From the NCBI RefSeq assembly GCF_030503675.1, contig NZ_CP129964.1, positions 2,914,001-2,978,000 of the forward strand: a DNA stretch of 64,000 nucleotides, given 5' to 3'. A model generated the notes under the pieces. It searched no databases. It was not told the origin of the DNA and saw only the letters and a list, made by a program, of their open reading frames with translations. The position numbers were made by a program, and so were the translations under genes. The DNA is from Lutimonas zeaxanthinifaciens (GTDB lineage Bacteria; Bacteroidota; Bacteroidia; Flavobacteriales; Flavobacteriaceae). Within the stretch, counting starts at the first letter, position 1, and each line of letters begins with the position of its first letter. Below are positions 27,253-36,599 of this stretch, piece after piece.

Positions 27253-28221
27253 ATGTTTAAAAGAATTACCCTGTGTCTAATGATCCTGGGCGTTATGATC
27301 TCCTGTGAGAAAAGTGATAAAGTAACCCTTGTCTCTTCAACAGGAAGAATTAATCACGTATTGATTGTCATGAATAATGAAGACTGGGATGGAAAAATAG
27401 GTGATGAATTAAAAAAGATCATCGGCCAGCCTGTTCTGGGCTTACCACAGGAGGAAAACCAGTTTTCTATCAATCAGGTTGATCCGATTACTTTTAACAG
27501 CCTTTTCAAAAGAAACAGAAACATCTTATTTGTAGGGCTTGACAAGGAAGAAAATTTCTACACCAACAACGATGTTTATGCGAGTCCTCAGACAACATTG
27601 ACAATTTTAGCCAAGGATAAAGAAGAACTGATTGAGAGTATACGAACTCATGCAGACGACATCATAGGAATTTTTAAGAAAAATGATCTTGCTCTTTATC
27701 AAAGAAAAGTAACCAAGGATTTCCATAATCCTGATGATATTGAAACGTTAAATACCTTAGGAATAAGCATGAAGATCCCTTTTGAATATAAACAAGTAGA
27801 AGACTCCGGTCAGTTTCTTTGGTACAGAAATACTTTTGAAAGAGGATTACTGAATATAATTGCCTATGAAATTCCTTTTATAGAAGAATCTTTTTCAGAA
27901 GAATCACTGGTTGCTTTCAGAGATTCAATAGGAAAAAATTATATCCCGGGACAGTTTGAAAACACCTACATGAGAACCGAGCCCAAATTTAAACCCATAA
28001 CTGAAACAGTTGAATTCAACAATTTCAAATCGCTTGAATCCAGAGGGCTTTGGTTCGTTGAAGGGGATTATATGGGAGGGCCGTTTATCAGCTATACCAT
28101 CGAAGATGAGGAAAATGACCGTCTAATTGTTGTTGAAGGGTTCAGCTACTCTCCCGGTTCGAAAAAAAGAGATGTGGTTTTTGAACTCGAAGCTATCTTA
28201 AAAACCATAGAGCTTAAATAA
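27253..28221 (+). CDS. DUF4837 family lipoprotein
   Basis: This 322-residue protein resembles the DUF4837 family of Bacteroidota lipoproteins. The ATG at 27253 is preferred over 27220 because it gives a clean lipoprotein signal (LGVMISC with lipid-bearing Cys near residue 18). The rest is a mixed alpha/beta sequence without motifs I can assign. It lies 42 bp after the transglycosylase, so they may be co-transcribed, and it is convergent with apbE. Function unknown. Confidence 0.82.
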   Translation: MFKRITLCLMILGVMISCEKSDKVTLVSSTGRINHVLIVMNNEDWDGKIGDELKKIIGQPVLGLPQEENQFSINQVDPITFNSLFKRNRNILFVGLDKEENFYTNNDVYASPQTTLTILAKDKEELIESIRTHADDIIGIFKKNDLALYQRKVTKDFHNPDDIETLNTLGISMKIPFEYKQVEDSGQFLWYRNTFERGLLNIIAYEIPFIEESFSEESLVAFRDSIGKNYIPGQFENTYMRTEPKFKPITETVEFNNFKSLESRGLWFVEGDYMGGPFISYTIEDEENDRLIVVEGFSYSPGSKKRDVVFELEAILKTIELK

Positions 28222-28251
28222 ACGTTTTAACTTTGCCCCTGACTTTGATGC

Positions 28252-29250
28252 TTATTCGTCAAGTACAAGATTGCTCGTTGTAAAAGTCTTCAGGGAACCA
28301 TCAGCATCACTATAGATTAAAAAAACTTTCAACTCATGGTGCTTGTCAAGGAAATCACGGGTTCTCTCATAACCCATGGCCATAAAAGAAGTTGCATAGG
28401 CATCTGTATCCGCACAGTCAATTTCTCCAATTACAGAAGCACTTAAGAGATTGCTTTTGGTTGGGTATCCGGTTTTAGCATCTATTGTATGTGCATACTT
28501 TTCTCCACTGAGGGAATCGACCTTAAACTTTCTATAATTTCCGGAGGTTGCGATGGATTCATTATTCAGAGTTACGATGGTCTGAAACGAACGGGTCCCG
28601 TCAAAATTGGGTTTCTCAATGGCTACTCTCCAAATCATACCTCTGCTATTCACACCTCTGGCTCTTATCTCCCCTCCTATTTCAACGAGGTAATTTGAAA
28701 TTCCTTTTCCTTCAAGAAATTTACCAATTACATCTACGCCATAGCCTTTGGCATTTGCATTAAAATCGAGAAAAGTCTCAGGATGTTTTTTAATCAGTTT
28801 TCCATTGAGGATCTTAACTTTCTCAAAGCCGACAAATTCCATCAGACTATCAATGGTAGATTGATTCATTTCTATGATCTGTTTGCCGGGCCCAAATCCC
28901 CAGGCATTGACCAGGGTGCCAATGGTAGGATCAAAAAAACCGTTTGTTTCCTGATAAATTACGGATGATTTTTCAAAAACTTCCCGAAATAATTCGTCAA
29001 CGACCACCGCAGTGTCGCCTCTGTTGATTTTAGAAATATCAGAATTCGGAATATAAGTGGATAATGATTTATTTACTCTATGAATAATGCTGTCTACTGC
29101 CTTTTCAGTAATTAGTCCCTCCTGTCCCTCAAAAGTGATGTGAAAACTGGTTCCAAAGGCAATTCCCTCGAACTTCTGATAAGGTATCTGCTCCTCCTTA
29201 TCGCATGATATTACAATTAAAAACAGAAGAAATAAAACCGTGTTTTTCAT
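28252..29250 (-). CDS. apbE: FAD:protein FMN transferase (ApbE/Ftp)
   Basis: ApbE attaches FMN covalently to threonine in target proteins such as NqrB and NqrC, on the outer side of the cytoplasmic membrane. The 332-residue protein has a lipoprotein signal (LFLIVISC). FAD-binding and catalytic motifs include FDPTIGTLVNAWGFGP near residue 100, NAKGYGVD near 165, VEIGGEIRARG near 190, HTIDAKTG near 255 and the Mg2+-site DADAYATSF near 283. It lies only 1.3 kb from nqrF but is separated by an OmpA gene on the other strand, so it is not part of the nqr operon. Confidence 0.94.
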   Translation of the reverse strand: MKNTVLFLLFLIVISCDKEEQIPYQKFEGIAFGTSFHITFEGQEGLITEKAVDSIIHRVNKSLSTYIPNSDISKINRGDTAVVVDELFREVFEKSSVIYQETNGFFDPTIGTLVNAWGFGPGKQIIEMNQSTIDSLMEFVGFEKVKILNGKLIKKHPETFLDFNANAKGYGVDVIGKFLEGKGISNYLVEIGGEIRARGVNSRGMIWRVAIEKPNFDGTRSFQTIVTLNNESIATSGNYRKFKVDSLSGEKYAHTIDAKTGYPTKSNLLSASVIGEIDCADTDAYATSFMAMGYERTRDFLDKHHELKVFLIYSDADGSLKTFTTSNLVLDE

Positions 29251-29277
29251 ATCAAAAATTATGGATTATTTAACAGT

Positions 29278-29285
29278 CAAAGATA
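29278..29285 (-). promoter_or_regulatory. Putative -7 box of apbE
   Basis: On the minus strand this reads TATCTTTG, a match to TAnnTTTG, 28 bp before the apbE start. It lies almost back-to-back with a plus-strand TAGTTTTG at 29296-29303 for the OmpA gene. Confidence 0.4.
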
Positions 29286-29295
29286 AGTTTTATCT

Positions 29296-29360
29296 TAGTT
29301 TTGCGTTTAGCTTTTTTTTAGTAAAATATGTTAATCGAAGCAAAATATTTAATAGTTTTG
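29296..29360 (+). promoter_or_regulatory. Two putative -7 boxes upstream of the OmpA-family lipoprotein
   Basis: TAGTTTTG occurs twice, at 29296-29303 and 29353-29360. The second, 27 bp from the ATG at 29387, is the better placed. Clear -33 elements are not seen. Confidence 0.4.
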
Positions 29361-29386
29361 TTTGTAAATTAAATTCTATTCAAATT

Positions 29387-30214
29387 ATGAAAAAAATATT
29401 TATTGGAACCCTTTTTCTGTCGGTTCTGCTAACATCCTGTGTATCGAACAAAAAGTATGCTGATTTGGAATCTCAGCACAACAAAACAAAGCAAGACCTG
29501 GTTGATACCAAAGCCGAGTTACAGTCTTGTTTGGTTGACAAGGATCATTTAATGGAAAAGAACAAATCTTTAGAGGCAGACAAAGCTCGTTCTATCCAGC
29601 AAGTTGAGAATTTAACGGTTCTGACACAATCGTCTTCTGATAATATCAAAGAGGTTATTGCTCAATTAAGTGAGAAAGATAAATACATTAACGGCGTTCG
29701 GGATGCAATGACCAAAAAGGACTCAATAAACCTGGCACTCGCGTTTCAGTTAAAGAAAGATTTAGCCAAAGGAATTCAGGATGAAGATATTCAAATAGAC
29801 GTAGAAAAAACTGTGGTTTACATCTCAATTGCGGATAAAATGTTGTTCAAAAGCGGAAGTTCAACGGTTTCTGACAGAGCAAAAGAAGTTTTAGGAAAAG
29901 TTGCTACTGTGGTGAACAGTAAGCCTGAAATGGAAGTACAGGTTGAAGGGTATACAGATAATGTGCCAATTAATACAGACTGTATGAAAGACAACTGGGA
30001 TCTTAGCGTTGCCAGGGCAACCTCAGTTGTTAGAGTGCTTCAAAACGATTTCGCTGTTGACTCAGGACGTTTGATCGCTGCGGGTAGAAGTGAGTATGTT
30101 CCGTTGGCTTCAAATGATACTGCCGAAGGCAGATCAACCAACAGAAGAACAAGAATTGTAATTCTTCCAAAGTTAGAAGAGTTCTTCGATATTCTAGAGC
30201 AAAAACCTGAATAG
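29387..30214 (+). CDS. OmpA-family peptidoglycan-binding lipoprotein
   Basis: This 275-residue lipoprotein starts at the ATG at 29387. That start gives a lipobox ending in LLTSC (Cys18); the frame is open 49 codons further upstream, but that stretch lacks features. A coiled-coil region follows (about 25-110). The C-terminal OmpA domain (about 150-265) has the VEGYTDNVP, NWDLSVARA and NRRTRIVI stretches that bind diaminopimelate in peptidoglycan. It probably tethers the outer membrane to the wall. A strong terminator follows directly. Confidence 0.92.
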   Translation: MKKIFIGTLFLSVLLTSCVSNKKYADLESQHNKTKQDLVDTKAELQSCLVDKDHLMEKNKSLEADKARSIQQVENLTVLTQSSSDNIKEVIAQLSEKDKYINGVRDAMTKKDSINLALAFQLKKDLAKGIQDEDIQIDVEKTVVYISIADKMLFKSGSSTVSDRAKEVLGKVATVVNSKPEMEVQVEGYTDNVPINTDCMKDNWDLSVARATSVVRVLQNDFAVDSGRLIAAGRSEYVPLASNDTAEGRSTNRRTRIVILPKLEEFFDILEQKPE

Positions 30215-30233
30215 TTTTTAACTTCGTAGAAAA

Positions 30234-30264
30234 CAAAAAAACCCGCCAAGAGGCGGGTTTTTTT
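30234..30264. terminator. Rho-independent terminator after the OmpA-family gene
   Basis: A perfect 7-bp stem ACCCGCC/GGCGGGT (30241-30247 and 30252-30258) with a 4-nt loop is followed by a T run. It is preceded by an A run, so it can act on both strands. Confidence 0.9.
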
Positions 30265-30495
30265 CTTGTTGGACGCTTTCATATTTGGCTTTATCATTTA
30301 GTATGAGATTTGAGCTTAAAAACAAGCTTTTATATCGCTTCCTATATGATCCTGATGGTTCAGAAACACAATATCTATATGCTCTGACCGGAATAGCAAT
30401 ACGCTCAGGTTACAATTTGCATGATGAGACTAAATTGCTTAATAGAAGCAATGATTTAACCTTGAACAGCCTGAAATAATCCCGAAACGATCAGA
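30265..30495. other. Gene-poor stretch between two terminators
   Basis: Together with the flanking terminators this fills the 337-bp gap between the OmpA gene and nqrF. A 58-64 codon open frame (ATG at 30285 or 30303, stop at 30479) covers most of it but resembles nothing I know and has no promoter-like box. A hairpin, ATTGCTT/AAGCAAT (30434-30440 and 30446-30452), lies inside. I see no convincing gene. Confidence 0.5.
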
Positions 30496-30530
30496 TATAA
30501 AAAATCCCGCCAATTATTGACGGGATTGTT
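30496..30530 (-). terminator. Rho-independent terminator of the nqr operon
   Basis: On the minus strand the sequence AATCCCGTCAA pairs with TTGGCGGGATT (11 bp with one G-U pair, 3-nt loop) and is followed by a run of six T. It starts about 25 bp after the nqrF stop. Confidence 0.88.
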
Positions 30531-30551
30531 TTTATTATTATCGGTTAAGAA

Positions 30552-31844
30552 TTAACCTCCGAAGTCGTCAAACCTGATATTCTCATCAGCCATACCAAAG
30601 TCTTCGCCCATTTTTTGAACTGCCTGATTCATCATAGGCGGCCCACAGAAATAAAGTTCAAGATCTTCCGGTGCATCATGCTTCGATAAATACTGATCGA
30701 TCACAGCCTGATGAACAAATCCTAAGAACCCATCACCTTCTTTATCATCAATATCCTTCATTACCTTCCAGTCATCCTCTTCAGTTGGTTCAGACAGAAC
30801 AATAAAGAATTTGAAGTTGGGGAATTCCTTTTCCAGATCCCTAAAGTGATCAATATAGAATAATTCTCTTTTCGACCTTCCTCCGTACCAGTATGTAACT
30901 TTCCTTCCTGTTTGAAGTGTTTTGAACAAATGATATAAATGCGATCTCATCGGAGCCATACCTGCACCACCACCAACGTAAAGCATTTCCGCTTCTGATT
31001 CATTGATAAAGAATTCACCGTATGGTCCTGATACAATTACCTTGTCTCCTGGTTTTTTAGAAAAGATATAAGAAGACGCAACTCCCGGATTCACATTCAT
31101 CCAATTATTTTTTGCCCTGTCCCATGGCGGAGTTGCAATACGAACATTCAACATGATGTTTCTTCCTTCAGCAGGATATGAAGCCATGGAATAGGCTCTT
31201 TCAACATTTTCTCCATTCTTCATTTTCAACGGCCACAGATCAAACTTATCCCACTCCAGTTTAAATTTCTCGGCATCATCCGGATGTTCTTTAGGATGTG
31301 CAGTGATATCAATATCCTTAAAATCAACTTCCGTTGATGGAATTTCGATTTGAATATATCCTCCAGGTTTGTAATCCATATCCTCCGGAAGTTCTACAAC
31401 GAATTCCTTGATAAAAGAAGCTACGTTATAATTTGAAACCACAGTGGCCTCAAATTTCTTAATTCCAAAAATCTCTTCCGGAATTTCGATTTCCATATCT
31501 TCCTTCACCTTTACCTGACAGCCTAACCTTGCTCCTGCTGCTAATTCCTTTCTCGTAAAGTTGGGAACCTCTGTTGGCAAAGCCTGCCCTCCTCCTTTTA
31601 AAACATGACATTCACATTGAAGGCAGGTTCCCCCTCCTCCACATGCAGATGGTAAAAATATTTTTTGTTCACTTAAAGTTGTCAGCAAGGTACTCCCTGT
31701 TTCAACTTCAACTTCTTTCTGTCCGTTTATCAATAGTTTTACCTTACCTGAAGGAAGCAATTTTGCTTTGGCTACTAGTAAGACAGTTACTAAGATAAGT
31801 ATTAACACTAATGAAAATACGATACTCGCTGCAATTGGACTCAT
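30552..31844 (-). CDS. nqrF: Na+-NQR subunit F
   Basis: NqrF is the NADH dehydrogenase subunit of the Na+-translocating NADH:quinone reductase. The 430-residue protein has one N-terminal membrane helix (about 5-27) and a [2Fe-2S] domain with CGGGGTCLQC and a downstream Cys in ARLGCQV. A ferredoxin-reductase FAD domain (RAYSMASYP near residue 215) and an NADH domain (GGGAGMAPMRSHL near 290) follow. The C-terminus ends in RFDDFGG, typical of NqrF. It is the last gene of the operon, 21 bp after nqrE. Confidence 0.97.
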   Translation of the reverse strand: MSPIAASIVFSLVLILILVTVLLVAKAKLLPSGKVKLLINGQKEVEVETGSTLLTTLSEQKIFLPSACGGGGTCLQCECHVLKGGGQALPTEVPNFTRKELAAGARLGCQVKVKEDMEIEIPEEIFGIKKFEATVVSNYNVASFIKEFVVELPEDMDYKPGGYIQIEIPSTEVDFKDIDITAHPKEHPDDAEKFKLEWDKFDLWPLKMKNGENVERAYSMASYPAEGRNIMLNVRIATPPWDRAKNNWMNVNPGVASSYIFSKKPGDKVIVSGPYGEFFINESEAEMLYVGGGAGMAPMRSHLYHLFKTLQTGRKVTYWYGGRSKRELFYIDHFRDLEKEFPNFKFFIVLSEPTEEDDWKVMKDIDDKEGDGFLGFVHQAVIDQYLSKHDAPEDLELYFCGPPMMNQAVQKMGEDFGMADENIRFDDFGG

Positions 31845-31865
31845 TCTCTATATTATCTTAATGAT

Positions 31866-32483
31866 TTATAATTTAATTCCTGAAAAACTCATGAAAGCGA
31901 TAGCCATTAATCCGGTAATGATAAATGTAATTCCCAAACCTTTCAGTGGTTTTGGAACATTTGAATACATGATCTTTTCTCTAATAGAAGCTATTGACAG
32001 TATGGCTAAAAACCAACCAATCCCTGAACCAAAACCATAGACAGCAGATTCAGTTACCGTGATGAAATTCTTTTGCTGCATAAATAAAGATCCTCCCAAA
32101 ATAGCACAGTTTACTGCGATCAATGGAAGAAAAATCCCTAATGCACTATATAAGGCCGGGGCAAAACGCTCGACAATCATCTCTACCAATTGTACCATAG
32201 ATGCGATTACCGCGATAAACATAATAAAGCTCAAAAAGCTCAGATCGATTGACGCGTATTCAGGTCCAAGCCAAACCAGGGCTCCATCCCTTAAAATATA
32301 AGTATCCAGCAAATAATTAACAGGTACCGTTATGGTCAATACAAAAATTACGGCGGCTCCCAAACCAACAGCGGTCTTTACTGTTTTCGATACAGCCAGA
32401 TAAGAGCACATACCGAAAAAATAAGCAAACACCATATTGTCGATGAAAATACTTCTTACAAATAAACTTCCTAATGCTTCCAT
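31866..32483 (-). CDS. nqrE: Na+-NQR subunit E
   Basis: This 205-residue membrane subunit has six predicted helices. The two conserved Cys that, with NqrD, hold an intramembrane iron-sulfur cluster are visible in FFGMCSYLA and AVNCAILGG. It lies 40 bp after nqrD. Confidence 0.97.
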   Translation of the reverse strand: MEALGSLFVRSIFIDNMVFAYFFGMCSYLAVSKTVKTAVGLGAAVIFVLTITVPVNYLLDTYILRDGALVWLGPEYASIDLSFLSFIMFIAVIASMVQLVEMIVERFAPALYSALGIFLPLIAVNCAILGGSLFMQQKNFITVTESAVYGFGSGIGWFLAILSIASIREKIMYSNVPKPLKGLGITFIITGLMAIAFMSFSGIKL

Positions 32484-32523
32484 ATTACTTTGTTTCAGAA
32501 TCAGATTTATCTAACTCCTGATT

Positions 32524-33195
32524 TTATTCTTCTATTAATTTTCTATTTCTTGAACGTTGTAACCAAATCAATACACCAACGGTTACCAGCGCCATGGGTG
32601 ACAACAACATAAAACCGTTATTCTCGTATCCCAGACCGTAAAGCCCGGTTGATTCTGCTACGGTCTTCGCTTTGTGGCCCAATACTTCGTACCCCATCAA
32701 CTTTCCCGATCCCAATAACTCTCTAAAGAAGGCAACAATGATCAGGATAACCCCATAACCAAGGGCATTTCCAACTCCATCCAGAATGGATCTCCAGGCC
32801 CCGTTTCCAAGAGCAAAAGCCTCAAAACGTCCCATGATTATACAGTTGGTAATGATCAGCCCAACGAATACAGACAATTGTTTACTTACATCATAGGCAT
32901 AAGCCTTAAGCACCTGATCAACCAGGATCACCAAAAAGGCCACCACCAATAATTGAACAATAATTCGAATTCTATTAGGAATCAGGTTCCTCAGCAACGA
33001 AATGATCAGGTTACCAAAAACCATTACAAAAAGCACCGCAATCGACATTACGATAGCTGTCTTAAGCTGAACCGTAATAGCCAATGCCGAACAAATACCT
33101 AAAACCTGAACCGTTATCGGGTTATCATCATTTAACGGATCAATTAATAATCTTCTGTTCTTAGCAGATAATAATCCTTCTTTATCTCCAGCCAT
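32524..33195 (-). CDS. nqrD: Na+-NQR subunit D
   Basis: This 223-residue membrane subunit is homologous to NqrE in inverted topology. The cluster Cys are in VLGICSALA and ITNCIIMGR. It starts 2 bp after the nqrC stop. Length is near the usual 210 residues. Confidence 0.97.
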   Translation of the reverse strand: MAGDKEGLLSAKNRRLLIDPLNDDNPITVQVLGICSALAITVQLKTAIVMSIAVLFVMVFGNLIISLLRNLIPNRIRIIVQLLVVAFLVILVDQVLKAYAYDVSKQLSVFVGLIITNCIIMGRFEAFALGNGAWRSILDGVGNALGYGVILIIVAFFRELLGSGKLMGYEVLGHKAKTVAESTGLYGLGYENNGFMLLSPMALVTVGVLIWLQRSRNRKLIEE

Positions 33196-33197
33196 AA

Positions 33198-33893
33198 TTA
33201 ATTATTTTTAAAATATGGTATATAATTTTTTAATCGTTCTTCAACCATGTTGTTTACTCCATCGGTCGTAATTGTACCTCCTGAAATCGCATCCACGCCA
33301 TGCGGATCCGCCGGATCAGCACCACCTTTTTGAGCTCTCACAGAAACGAAGTTGTTGGAATCATCAAAAATGGTTTTTCCAATATATTGGTCCTCATACC
33401 AAGACTGATTGATTTCAGCACCAAGTCCCGGAGTTTCACCCGCATGGTCAAAGGAAGCACCAATTATTGTATTCTTATCACTGTCAAGAGCCATATAACC
33501 CCAGATCTCTTTCCATAAACCAGCACCGAACAAAGGGATTACATAGTATTTCTTCCCTTCTTTTTCCGCGATGTAAATAGGATAAGCCTGATCTTCATGA
33601 GGCTTCTTGATCTCTTTCATCAAATCAACGCTAAATGCATTGATATCCTGATTAACCGTTCCGTCCACATTTAAAGCCAGTTCCTCTTTTACGAACTCTT
33701 CAAATTTGGCTCCGGCCTCCGATCTGTCCACATTAACACCTATCGTTGAAAGTATGCTCTGCATTTTTTCAAGACGAACATTTTCTGCCTGCAATGGTTT
33801 TAAAGAAGTTGCTGTAAAGGCCAAAGCCGCCGCAACAACAATCACCATGATAATGGCAAAAATAAATGTGTATAAATTGCTATTTCTATCCAT
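33198..33893 (-). CDS. nqrC: Na+-NQR subunit C
   Basis: This 231-residue subunit has one N-terminal membrane helix and a periplasmic FMN-binding domain. The covalent FMN site is Thr207 in DAISGGT. The family motif is usually SGAT, so the third position is Gly here. Otherwise the domain ([15 protein letters not shown] near residue 125, TPGLGAEI near 155) is standard. It sits 2 bp after nqrB. Confidence 0.96.
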   Translation of the reverse strand: MDRNSNLYTFIFAIIMVIVVAAALAFTATSLKPLQAENVRLEKMQSILSTIGVNVDRSEAGAKFEEFVKEELALNVDGTVNQDINAFSVDLMKEIKKPHEDQAYPIYIAEKEGKKYYVIPLFGAGLWKEIWGYMALDSDKNTIIGASFDHAGETPGLGAEINQSWYEDQYIGKTIFDDSNNFVSVRAQKGGADPADPHGVDAISGGTITTDGVNNMVEERLKNYIPYFKNN

Positions 33894-33895
33894 AA

Positions 33896-35038
33896 TTAAG
33901 CGCTAACTTTTTGTAATCTCTTTTTTCTTCTTTTTACGTTGCTCTCAACAACATAATGATCAATAGTCGGTGCGAAAACATTCAACAACAGTATCGCCAT
34001 CATCATTCCTTCCGGCAAAGTAGGGTTTACCACCCTGATCAGAATGGCGAAGATTCCTATCAAGAATCCGTATATCCATTTACCTTTGGTTGTCTGAGCC
34101 GCTGAAACAGGGTCAGTCGCCATAAATACCAGACCAAATGCGAATCCACCTGCAATAAGATGTTGCCACCAAGGAAAGTTCAACAATTCGTTCGTTTCAC
34201 TTCCAATCGCATTGAATAAAAGTCCCATCAGAGATGCTCCTATCAGACAAGAAAGCATTATTCTCCAGCTCGCTATTCCTGCGAACAAAAGCAATGCTGC
34301 ACCAATAAGTATCATCAAAACGGAAGTTTCTCCAACAGATCCTGGGATATAACCCATAAACATATCGAAAGTACTGTATTGAACTTCTGTGCCCGCAGCA
34401 AGAGAACCCAACACTGTTTCACCTGAAACTCCATCAGCAACAGAATCTGCTACCCATACCGTATTACCTGACATAAACGGAGCATATGAGAACAGCGCAA
34501 AAGCCCTTGCAACAAGAGCAGGGTTCAAAATATTCATTCCGGTTCCACCAAAAGCTTCTTTTCCTACAATTACTGCAAATATTACAGAGATCGCAAGCAT
34601 CCATAAAGGAAAGTCAATTGGCATGATCATCGGTATCAATAATCCAGTTACGAGATAGCCTTCATTTACGTCATGCCCTCTGAACACGGCATAGGCAAAT
34701 TCAATTCCCAGACCGACACCGTAGGAAACGATAATCATAGGAAGGAATCGTATGGCACCAAAAATAAAGTAGTCCATAAAAGTATGTCCGTCACCCATAT
34801 TCATGTAACCCACATTCCACATCCCAAAGATCAATGCCGGTAATAAAGCGATGACCACCGTGATCATGACACGTTTTAAATCAACACCATCCCTGATATG
34901 AGCTCCGTGTTTGGTTGTATGGTTAGGAACAAATAAGAACGTGTCTATACCGTTGAATGCCGGAGCATATTTTTCAAATTTACCCCCTTTGTCAAAATGA
35001 GGTTTAAACTTGTCTAATTGTTTTCTAAAAAAATTCAT
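33896..35038 (-). CDS. nqrB: Na+-NQR subunit B
   Basis: This 380-residue membrane subunit has about ten helices and carries covalent FMN and riboflavin. The FMN site is Thr208 in DGVSGET; the usual motif is SGAT, so Glu replaces Ala. NILNPALVARAF near residue 175 and GGTGMN are conserved family stretches. Coupling between nqrA and nqrB is tight, with no intergenic bases. Confidence 0.97.
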   Translation of the reverse strand: MNFFRKQLDKFKPHFDKGGKFEKYAPAFNGIDTFLFVPNHTTKHGAHIRDGVDLKRVMITVVIALLPALIFGMWNVGYMNMGDGHTFMDYFIFGAIRFLPMIIVSYGVGLGIEFAYAVFRGHDVNEGYLVTGLLIPMIMPIDFPLWMLAISVIFAVIVGKEAFGGTGMNILNPALVARAFALFSYAPFMSGNTVWVADSVADGVSGETVLGSLAAGTEVQYSTFDMFMGYIPGSVGETSVLMILIGAALLLFAGIASWRIMLSCLIGASLMGLLFNAIGSETNELLNFPWWQHLIAGGFAFGLVFMATDPVSAAQTTKGKWIYGFLIGIFAILIRVVNPTLPEGMMMAILLLNVFAPTIDHYVVESNVKRRKKRLQKVSA

Positions 35039-36385
35039 TTAGCCTACTTCTTTAATCATTAAATCTAATCCTTCGCGAATGATCTGTTGTGCTTCGATCT
35101 TTGAAGTACTCACAAAATCGATCAATGCAAAATCTTCAGGAGCCACCTCATAAATACCGAGGTTTTCCATTTTTTCAATGTCCTGAATCATGGTTGCCTT
35201 TAACAACTGCATTGGATATATATCCATTGGAAACACTCTTTCCATTTCTCCGGTTACCACAAATGCTCTTTCTTCACCATTTAAATTGGTGTCAAGATCA
35301 TATTCTTTATTTGGAGATAACCAGGAGAAAAATGTTCTGCTCATACTGAATTTATGGTTTCCGATAAACGGAACCCAACCAAAAAATTCATAATGATCAC
35401 CTTCAGGGATCACACTGATCTGGTTGTCATAAAATCCTATCGAGTCTTCAGAAGAAACAGCAAAACCAGTTAAGGGGTTTCCACTAATAATTCTGCTCTT
35501 TCCTGATTTTAACTTTCCTGCAACTAAGTCAGCAATTTGAGCCCCTTGCGTTATCTCATAATACTGAGGCCCTTCAACCTGACTTCCTGTTAGTGCGATT
35601 ATTCTCTTGGCGTCATATTTTCCTGACAGGAACATGCTTCCGATAGAAGCGACATCCTGAGGATTTACTACCCATACCCGGTCACCAGCATTAATTGGAT
35701 CCAGCCTGGCGATCTGAACCCCAACGTTTCCTGCGGGGTGCTTACCGCTTACCTTGCTGACCACTGCATTATTTACCTGGCCCAAAAAGGAATCCGAAGT
35801 ACCGACAGACAGGTGAACTTTTCCTTCTGTTAATTTACTTAAAGCATCAATACCGGCCTGAAACTCTTTCTCCTTACCTTCCAAAATCACTTCATAGGAA
35901 GCTGCAAGTGGTGCAGTGGCATATGCTGAAATAAAGATCGACTTTGGCGTATCATTAGGATCTGCAATAACATCATAAGGGCGTTGTCTGATCATTGGCC
36001 AGCAACCACTTTCAAGCAGCGCTTCCTTGACCTGAGGAGCTGCCAGCTTCATCGGTGTTTTTGATCCAAAATCTACAAATGTGTCTTTTTGATCTGCACT
36101 TATTTTTATCGACAACAACCTTCTTTTTGCTCCCCTTACGATTTCATTTATCGTACCACTCACAGGAGATACGAATTTGATCTGATCATTGTTCTTTGCG
36201 TAAAAAACAGGATCACCAACATTTACCTTATCACCTTCTTTGACTGATAATTTAGGTTGTAAACCGTGAAAATCTGATGGATTGATAGCAAAAATTTTAG
36301 AGCGATTTGCCGTAGATACATCTTTTGCGGCTACTCCTTTGAGTTTAATGGATAAACCCTTTTTAAATTTAATGTCTGTAGACAT
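35039..36385 (-). CDS. nqrA: Na+-NQR subunit A
   Basis: This 448-residue cytosolic quinone-site subunit has no membrane helix. The N-terminal barrel-sandwich-type segment (VKEGDKVNVGDPV near residue 45) and the KYDAKRIIALTGSQVEGP stretch near 258 fit NqrA. It is the first gene of nqrABCDEF. The operon points away from the divergent type IX plug gene. Confidence 0.96.
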   Translation of the reverse strand: MSTDIKFKKGLSIKLKGVAAKDVSTANRSKIFAINPSDFHGLQPKLSVKEGDKVNVGDPVFYAKNNDQIKFVSPVSGTINEIVRGAKRRLLSIKISADQKDTFVDFGSKTPMKLAAPQVKEALLESGCWPMIRQRPYDVIADPNDTPKSIFISAYATAPLAASYEVILEGKEKEFQAGIDALSKLTEGKVHLSVGTSDSFLGQVNNAVVSKVSGKHPAGNVGVQIARLDPINAGDRVWVVNPQDVASIGSMFLSGKYDAKRIIALTGSQVEGPQYYEITQGAQIADLVAGKLKSGKSRIISGNPLTGFAVSSEDSIGFYDNQISVIPEGDHYEFFGWVPFIGNHKFSMSRTFFSWLSPNKEYDLDTNLNGEERAFVVTGEMERVFPMDIYPMQLLKATMIQDIEKMENLGIYEVAPEDFALIDFVSTSKIEAQQIIREGLDLMIKEVG

Positions 36386-36467
36386 ACTTTGCTTAATTAA
36401 ATTTATTTTCCAATTTGGCCCATTCAGCCTCTAAAAATGGAAAAATCAATTGTTTCTTAATCGAGTG

Positions 36468-36475
36468 CAAATTTA
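36468..36475 (-). promoter_or_regulatory. Putative -7 box of the nqr operon
   Basis: On the minus strand this reads TAAATTTG followed by C, matching TAnnTTTG, 82 bp before the nqrA start. The surrounding 36476-36560 is very AT-rich. No clear -33 TTTG is present. Confidence 0.4.
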
Positions 36476-36599
36476 ATAATTAATATTTTATAGATTAGCA
36501 TTTAATAAACATTTATTTAGAATCAAAAATCTTATTTTTTTTTGTTCAACTTTCGCTTTCAGATTGAATTTAATATTTATACAACTTATTGAAAAACAA

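Noticed and set aside
30285-30479. Open frame of 64 codons between the OmpA gene and nqrF
   Set aside because: It lies between two terminators, has no promoter-like box or recognisable motif, and is of a length expected by chance.
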